Made by a program: the position numbers and the translations under genes
Part shown: piece after piece, positions 59,526 to 64,000 of the stretch
How the letters are laid out: every line of letters begins with the position of its first letter
Position numbering within the stretch: the stretch's first letter is position 1
Notes under the pieces: model-generated
Databases searched by the model: none
What the model was told of the DNA's origin: nothing
What the model saw: only the letters and a program-made list of their open reading frames with translations
From: Mesorhizobium sp.
Lineage (GTDB): Bacteria > Pseudomonadota > Alphaproteobacteria > Rhizobiales > Rhizobiaceae
Assembly: GCF_004962245.1 (NCBI RefSeq)
Contig: NZ_SUHQ01000020.1
Span: forward strand, 1-64,000
Length of the DNA stretch: 64,000 nt
Reading direction: 5' to 3'

Positions 59526-60527
59526 ATGCAACTCAGTCTCGACCAGGCGACAGGGCTGTGCCGGATGGCGGCGCTTGGCGCCGGCGCCAATGAAGAAGCG
59601 GCACAGTCGCTCGCAGCCTCCATCGTTGCGGCCGAGGCGGAAGGGCTGTCCACGGTCGGCCTGTCGCATTTCATCGACTATCTCGAAGCGCTGGAGGCCG
59701 GCCGCATCGACGGCAAGGCCGAGCCGGTCATCACCAGGCCGGCTTTGGCGGTCTATCTCTCCGACGCGCGCGGCGGTCTGGCGCATACCGGCTTCGACCG
59801 CACGATCGACGATCTCGCCAAGGCGGCGCGCCTGTTCGGCGTCGCCATCTTTTCGCAGAAGAACGCCTATACATGCGGCGCGCTCGGCTATTTCACCGGA
59901 CGGCTGGCCGCGCAAGGGCTGGTGTCCTTCGCCGCGACCAACGGGCCGGCCGTGCTTGCCGGCTCGGGCTCGGTCAAGCCGGTCTACTGCACCAACCCGA
60001 TGTCCTTCGCCGCGCCCGCCGCCGACGGAGCGCCGCTGGTGATCGACCAGTCGTCGAGCGCCACCGCTTTCGTCAACATCCGCAAGGCGGCCGAGGACGG
60101 CAGGCAAATTCCGGAAGGCTGGGCGCTGGACGCAAGCGGCAACCCTACCACCGATCCGGCGGCGGCCATGAAAGGCGCCATGCTTGCCTTTGGCGGCCAG
60201 CGCGGCGCCAACATCGCGCTGATGGTCGAAGTGCTGGCGGCGGGCCTGTCGGGCGCCAACTGGTCGCTCGATGCACCATGGTTCACCGGCGGGCCGGACA
60301 GTCCCGGAACCGGCCTTTTCGTGCTGGCCGTCGAGCCCAAGCTGCTCGATCCGGATTTCGAGAAACGCATGAAGGACCAGCTCGAACGGTTGCGCCGCCG
60401 CTACGGCGTGCATGTGCCCGGCCGCGCCCGGGCCGAAGCGGCGGAGAAGGCGGCGGCACGGGGCATAACGGCTCCCAAAGCCGTGGTGCAGCGCATTTCC
60501 GAATTCGCCTCGCGCTACTCTTCCTGA
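59526..60527 (+). CDS. Ldh2/malate dehydrogenase-type NAD(P)H reductase (delta1-pyrroline/piperideine-2-carboxylate reductase-like)
   Basis: Type 2 lactate/malate dehydrogenase family oxidoreductase, 333 aa. The family blocks AEAEGLSTVGLSHFIDYLEA with the catalytic His, ARGGLAHTGFDRTIDDLAK, YCTNPMSFAAPAADGAPLVI and ALMVEVLAAGLSGANW are all seen. Members next to basic amino acid transporters often reduce cyclic imino acids formed from 2-oxo-ornithine or lysine, which fits this context. Start ATG 59526; SD weak (GGACTTACGAA). Last gene of the transporter unit. Exact substrate is inferred. Confidence 0.85.
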   Translation: MQLSLDQATGLCRMAALGAGANEEAAQSLAASIVAAEAEGLSTVGLSHFIDYLEALEAGRIDGKAEPVITRPALAVYLSDARGGLAHTGFDRTIDDLAKAARLFGVAIFSQKNAYTCGALGYFTGRLAAQGLVSFAATNGPAVLAGSGSVKPVYCTNPMSFAAPAADGAPLVIDQSSSATAFVNIRKAAEDGRQIPEGWALDASGNPTTDPAAAMKGAMLAFGGQRGANIALMVEVLAAGLSGANWSLDAPWFTGGPDSPGTGLFVLAVEPKLLDPDFEKRMKDQLERLRRRYGVHVPGRARAEAAEKAAARGITAPKAVVQRISEFASRYSS

Positions 60528-60907
60528 AATCCACACTTTTCAGACAGTCAGCTGATCCTTGCTCGCTCGACAGTGCGGCGAAGGGCCGTCTTTTCCGGCG
60601 CTCGCTGAACCTTTTTGCACGTTGCGGCGACCAATGCCTGCCGGGGTGGGGTTTGCCCGGCCGGTGTCGTCCGGTCTGCTCAGGGCTGGGGCGGGCGTTT
60701 GACGCCGTCCTGATACCGTCTCAGGTCAGGCCGCCTCGTCGGACCCTGATAATGGATATGGGCGTCACCCGGAAAACCCCGCTTCGGCGGGGTTTTCTGC
60801 GTTTCGCCGGCGGCGAACAGAATATGCCTTTTCCAGTCAACTTTTGTTCATTTGACTTTGACCGACTTGGTCAGGCGTTTGCGCGGAGCAGCAAAAGGGG
60901 AGCCACC
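60528..60907. other. Intergenic region with one terminator-like hairpin
   Basis: No gene is supported in these 380 bp. A perfect hairpin AAAACCCCGC-TTCG-GCGGGGTTTT lies at 60773-60796 (UUCG-class tetraloop, T-run), usable as a terminator in either direction. It is 245 bp after the reductase, so an unidentified short transcript could end there; none is visible. The DoxX promoter should lie at 60800-60900. Confidence 0.65.
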
Positions 60908-61360
60908 GTGTCCGCAAGCACCGACAATTCCAGCAGAAGCCTTTTCGTCCCAGCCCTTGGCGGCCTCTATTCGGCGCTGAACACCGCCGCGGAAACCATC
61001 CTGCGCGCTGTGGCCGGCATCTTCCTCGCCATCCACGGCTCGGGTAAGATCACCAATCCTTTCGGCGCTGCCGAGATGGTCGAGGGGCTCGGCTTCTATC
61101 CCGGCGCGTTTTGGTCGCTGCTTTTGGCCTGCACCGAATTCTTCGGCGGCATTTTCATCGCCATCGGCCTGCTGACCCGCCCAGCCGCCTTCGCCGGGAT
61201 GTTCGTGCTTCTGGTCACGATCTGGTTCCACTGGGTCACCATGGGCCAGGGCTTTTCAGGCGCCGAAAAATCGCTGCTGTGGGCGGCGATCCTGTTCTTC
61301 TTCGTCATCCGCGGCGGCAATCGCCATTCGGTCGACGCACGCATCGGCAAGGCGTTCTGA
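60908..61360 (+). CDS. DoxX family membrane protein
   Basis: A 150-aa inner-membrane protein with four helices (ILRAVAGIFLAIHGSGKITN, SLLLACTEFFGGIFIAIGLL, AFAGMFVLLVTIWFHWVTMG, LLWAAILFFFVIRGG). The FGGIFIAIGLLTRPAAFAGM core is the DoxX signature. GTG 60908 with AGGGGAG at good spacing is the start. Possible role in redox or stress membrane functions, known only for the family at large. Stands alone, 105 bp before the next gene. Confidence 0.88.
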   Translation: MSASTDNSSRSLFVPALGGLYSALNTAAETILRAVAGIFLAIHGSGKITNPFGAAEMVEGLGFYPGAFWSLLLACTEFFGGIFIAIGLLTRPAAFAGMFVLLVTIWFHWVTMGQGFSGAEKSLLWAAILFFFVIRGGNRHSVDARIGKAF

Positions 61361-61465
61361 ACCGGCTAAACCAAGCGCATCGGCGACGACTCGTCGCCCT
61401 TTGCCTTTGGCGCGAAACGGATTAAGAAACGGCTTCAGCCAAGCTTTCGAGCGCCGGAGCCAGAC

Positions 61466-62440
61466 ATGACCGAAATCCTGCAGACCCCAAAGCTCGTCGT
61501 CGTGTTCGGCGGCTCCGGCTTTGTCGGCCGTCACGTCGTGCGGGCGCTGGCCAGGCGCGGCTACCGCATCAGGGTCGCCTGCCGCCGACCCGATCTCGCC
61601 GGCCATCTGCAGCCGCTCGGCAATGTCGGCCAGATCCAGCCGGTGCAGGCCAACGTTCGGGTGCGCTGGTCGGTCGACCGCGCCGTGCAGGGTGCCGACC
61701 ATGTCGTCAACCTGGTGGCCATCCTGCATGAGAGCGGCCGGCAGAAATTCACGTCCGTTCATGAGTTCGGTGCGCGCGCCATCGCCGAAGCGGCGCGTGC
61801 CGTCGGCGCCGGCTTCACCCATATCTCGGCACTGGGTGCCGATCTGAACGCGCAATCGGACTACGCGCGCACCAAGGCGCTCGGTGAAAAGGCGGTTTTC
61901 GAGACGATCGAGGATGCCGTCATCTTCCGGCCATCGATCATTTTCGGACCGGAGGACAGTTTCTTCAACCGCTTCGCCGGCATGGCACGCCTTTCGCCGG
62001 TGCTGCCGCTGATCGGCGGCGGGCAGACCAAATTCCAGCCGGTCTATGTCGGCGATGTCGCCGAAGCGGTGGCGCGCTCGGTCGAAGGCAAGGTCGGGGG
62101 TGGCCAGATCTACGAGCTCGGCGGGCCGAAGGTGTTCACTTTCAAGGAATGCATGGAAGAAATGCTTGCCGTCATCAACCGCAAGCGGCTTCTGGTGCCG
62201 GTTCCGTGGTGGCTGGCCAACATGCAGGCATCGATCCTCGGTCTTTTGCCCAATCCGTTGCTGACCAAGGATCAGGTCCTGCAGCTGCGCGGGGACAACA
62301 TCGTGTCGGACGCGGCCGCCAGGGACAACAGGACGCTCGCCGGCCTCGGCATCCAGCCGCGGTCGATCGGCAGCATCCTGCCGAGCTATCTCTGGAGCTA
62401 CCGCCCCGCGGGCCAGTTCCAGCGCAAGACGGCGGCCTGA
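61466..62440 (+). CDS. NDUFA9-like NAD(P)-binding protein (complex I-associated/extended SDR)
   Basis: An atypical extended SDR, 324 aa. N-terminal LVVVFGGSGFVGRHVVRALA dinucleotide loop, VNLVAILHESGRQKFTSVHE, HISALGADLNAQSDYARTKA with the altered catalytic positions of NDUFA9 proteins (SDY..TK), and FRPSIIFGPEDSFFNRFAGM. Such alphaproteobacterial proteins are relatives of the mitochondrial complex I subunit NDUFA9 but are often encoded away from nuo genes. Start ATG 61466. Convergent with the P450 gene (22-bp gap). Confidence 0.9.
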   Translation: MTEILQTPKLVVVFGGSGFVGRHVVRALARRGYRIRVACRRPDLAGHLQPLGNVGQIQPVQANVRVRWSVDRAVQGADHVVNLVAILHESGRQKFTSVHEFGARAIAEAARAVGAGFTHISALGADLNAQSDYARTKALGEKAVFETIEDAVIFRPSIIFGPEDSFFNRFAGMARLSPVLPLIGGGQTKFQPVYVGDVAEAVARSVEGKVGGGQIYELGGPKVFTFKECMEEMLAVINRKRLLVPVPWWLANMQASILGLLPNPLLTKDQVLQLRGDNIVSDAAARDNRTLAGLGIQPRSIGSILPSYLWSYRPAGQFQRKTAA

Positions 62441-62462
62441 TACCAGCCAAATCAGGCGCTTG

Positions 62463-63833
62463 CTAAAGGCGCCGCGTGACCTGCATCGGCAGGCCGCCCT
62501 GCGGTTGCGTCGTCAGTTTCTGCACCGGCCATGGCCTGGTCTCGGCGGTGGTGTCGAAGCGGAAGCGCGACAGCATGATGGCCAAAGCGATGATCGCCTC
62601 CTGCATGGCAAAGCTGGCGCCGATGCAGACGCGAGGACCGGCGCCGAACGGCAAATACTGGAAGCGGTCGATCTTTTCGCGATTCCCCGGATGGAAGCGT
62701 TCCGGCATGAAGGCGTCGGGCCTGTCCCACAGCTTGCGATGGCGATGGACGACCCAGGGCATGACCAGCACCGCGGCGCGCCTCGGTATGTAGAGGCCAT
62801 TCCAGGTTTCGGGCTCGATCGGCTCGCGGTTGATCGACGGCGCCGGGGGGTAGAGCCTGAGCGCCTCGTCGAAGGCGGCGCGGGTGAACGGCATGGCGTC
62901 GAGCCATTTTGTCGGGTCGGGCTCTCGCGCCAGCACGGCGTCGATCTCGCGCTCAACCTTTTCGCGCTCCCAAGGCGCTTCGGCCAGGCAATAGAGCGTC
63001 CAGCCGAGCGCACGCGCCGTGGTTTCATGGCCGGCGCCGATGAAGGTGATGATGTTGTCCTCGACCTCGGCTCGCGTCAGCCCATCCGGTCTCTCCGCCT
63101 TGAGCAAAAGCGTGAGAAAATCCTGTGGCACTTTGTCCGGATCGCGCCTAAGCCGCTCTTCGCGCATCTTGACGGTGTCGGTGACGATCTTGCGGAAATA
63201 GGCCATGGTCTTGCGGCCGCGGATGCGGGTCAGGCGCGGCAGCCAGTCGGGCGCCCGCAACAGGTCGAGCGGATCGACCCGGCCCATGGTCTCGAACAAA
63301 TGGTCGATCTCCTTGGCGAAGCTGCCCGGCTCGCCTGATATCTCGCCGGTAAACAGCGTCTCGGCCAGGATATCGTAAGTGAGCAGCGTCATATCATGGG
63401 CGATATCCGACGTGCCGCCCTCCTCATAGCGCGTGACGAACTCTTGCGTGCGCCTCAGCATAGGCTCGGCAAAGCCGAAGATGTGGCGCGGCGTGAACAC
63501 CGGCGCCATCGCCTTGCGCGAGCGCCTCCACACCTCGCCCTCGGCGGTCAGCAGGCCGTCACGCAGGATCGGGCGCAGGATCTTCTGGCGCACAGTCGCC
63601 ATCTTGTAGTTCCTGGCGTTGTCGACCAGCACGTGGCGGATGAGGCCGGGATCATTGGCGATGACCAGTGGCCCGCCGATGCCGTTCACCGATATCCAGG
63701 GTTCGTTGTAAGTCGGCTCGCCCCACAGTTCGAGCGGGTTGCGGTAGACGATACGAATCATCTCCAGCGTCGAAGGCGGTGACGTACGCGGCTTCGGCGC
63801 CGGCGGGACGAAGGGGGCGGGCTGACTGTCCAT
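62463..63833 (-). CDS. Cytochrome P450
   Basis: Soluble bacterial P450 (456 aa). I-helix oxygen-binding IITFIGAGHETTARALGW, K-helix ExxR in FDEALRLYPPAPSIN, and the haem loop YLPFGAGPRVCIGASFAMQE with the Cys thiolate. The N-terminus is proline-rich with no membrane anchor. Start ATG 63833 behind GGAG. Resembles CYP102-domain-like/CYP4-like fatty acid or alkane hydroxylases in the K-to-haem region, but substrate cannot be assigned. No ferredoxin or reductase gene nearby. Confidence 0.92.
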   Translation of the reverse strand: MDSQPAPFVPPAPKPRTSPPSTLEMIRIVYRNPLELWGEPTYNEPWISVNGIGGPLVIANDPGLIRHVLVDNARNYKMATVRQKILRPILRDGLLTAEGEVWRRSRKAMAPVFTPRHIFGFAEPMLRRTQEFVTRYEEGGTSDIAHDMTLLTYDILAETLFTGEISGEPGSFAKEIDHLFETMGRVDPLDLLRAPDWLPRLTRIRGRKTMAYFRKIVTDTVKMREERLRRDPDKVPQDFLTLLLKAERPDGLTRAEVEDNIITFIGAGHETTARALGWTLYCLAEAPWEREKVEREIDAVLAREPDPTKWLDAMPFTRAAFDEALRLYPPAPSINREPIEPETWNGLYIPRRAAVLVMPWVVHRHRKLWDRPDAFMPERFHPGNREKIDRFQYLPFGAGPRVCIGASFAMQEAIIALAIMLSRFRFDTTAETRPWPVQKLTTQPQGGLPMQVTRRL

Positions 63834-63950
63834 GGCATGCTCCGCTAGCGACCTCAATGTAGTGACTGGCAAGGCAGGCGTCCATGTAGGTACCGGACGA
63901 CCAAGGCGAAGCGCCCTCCCGACCTGCCCTTGTTGCCGCCGCTTCGGCTT

Positions 63951-64000
63951 TTGTTTGAGTATCGGATGTTGCCAAAACCGGCTCCACTTTTTGGGTCCGA
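63951..64000. repeat. Dispersed repeat, second module, cut by the window end
   Basis: Matches the second hairpin of the 2563-2665 repeat: TTTGAGTATCGGAT, CCAAAACCGG, CTCCACTTTTTGGGTCCGA. The right arm continues past the window. Lies upstream of the P450 gene. The remaining 63834-63950 shows no gene. Confidence 0.75.

Noticed and set aside
60752..60840. Short peptide frame around the 60773 hairpin
   Set aside because: The hairpin is a terminator-like UUCG stem and the peptide has no SD or conserved feature.

Overview
The window looks like chromosomal DNA from a Mesorhizobium-type rhizobium (Alphaproteobacteria, Hyphomicrobiales/Rhizobiales). The reasons are high GC, an exo gene order matching the succinoglycan-type exoLAMONP operon of rhizobia, a NasS/NasT-controlled nitrate assimilation operon, a class II (CP4-like) AroA beside cmk and rpsA, a TIGR02300-type acidic protein, and dispersed palindromic repeats of the kind common in rhizobial genomes.

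Layout: (1) 0.15-24.1 kb is an exopolysaccharide (EPS) locus. ExoY starts the lipid-linked unit. ExoA, ExoL, ExoM, ExoO and ExoU extend it. A Wzx-type flippase, ExoQ (polymerase), ExoP (co-polymerase/kinase) and ExoF (OPX-like) export and polymerise it. ExoN and Ugd supply UDP-glucose and UDP-glucuronate, ExoK can cut the polymer, and an ExoX/SyrA-like protein may restrain synthesis. Embedded genes not found in the S. meliloti succinoglycan locus are a phosphoribosyltransferase-HAD fusion, a GMC oxidoreductase with its Tat-exported small subunit, an extra GT4 enzyme and a methyltransferase. Together the first two are a plausible route to a ribofuranuronic acid decoration. A 15-bp near-palindrome recurs in front of exoL, wzx, the exoK-side operon, exoY and exoQ, and nowhere else that I noticed. 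(2) 24.5-32.2 kb is a second, unusual glycan cluster: an SDR, a GH144-like glucanase, a stand-alone Prim-Pol-domain protein translationally coupled to a GT2-GT4 fusion, a GT32-GT62(Anp1)-like fusion and an exostosin-like protein. (3) 32.4-35.5 kb holds an aldehyde dehydrogenase, a D-2-hydroxyacid dehydrogenase and a small membrane protein.

(4) 35.7-46.6 kb is nitrate assimilation, transcribed leftward: nasT-nasS, then nrtABC-nirBD-nasA. The nrtA control region shows a sigma-54 -24/-12 element, an NtrC-like palindrome, and a leader with hexaloop hairpins and a T-run, consistent with NtrC control plus NasST antitermination. nasA carries a 158-bp palindromic element read through in frame; a same-length copy lies between aroA and cmk. 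(5) 46.8-52.6 kb holds an Arg-rich Tat-signal protein, tRNA-Ala(GGC), the TIGR02300 protein, aroA, cmk and rpsA. (6) 52.6-60.5 kb holds an SDR and a divergent arginine-type catabolic locus (ThDP decarboxylase and DDAH-like hydrolase leftward; polar amino acid ABC transporter and Ldh2-type reductase rightward). (7) 60.9-64 kb holds a DoxX protein, an NDUFA9-like NAD(P)-binding protein and a cytochrome P450.

Calls come from reading translated sequence and motifs by eye; no database search was run. Start sites were chosen from Shine-Dalgarno matches, overlaps and family N-termini, and alternatives are given where they matter.
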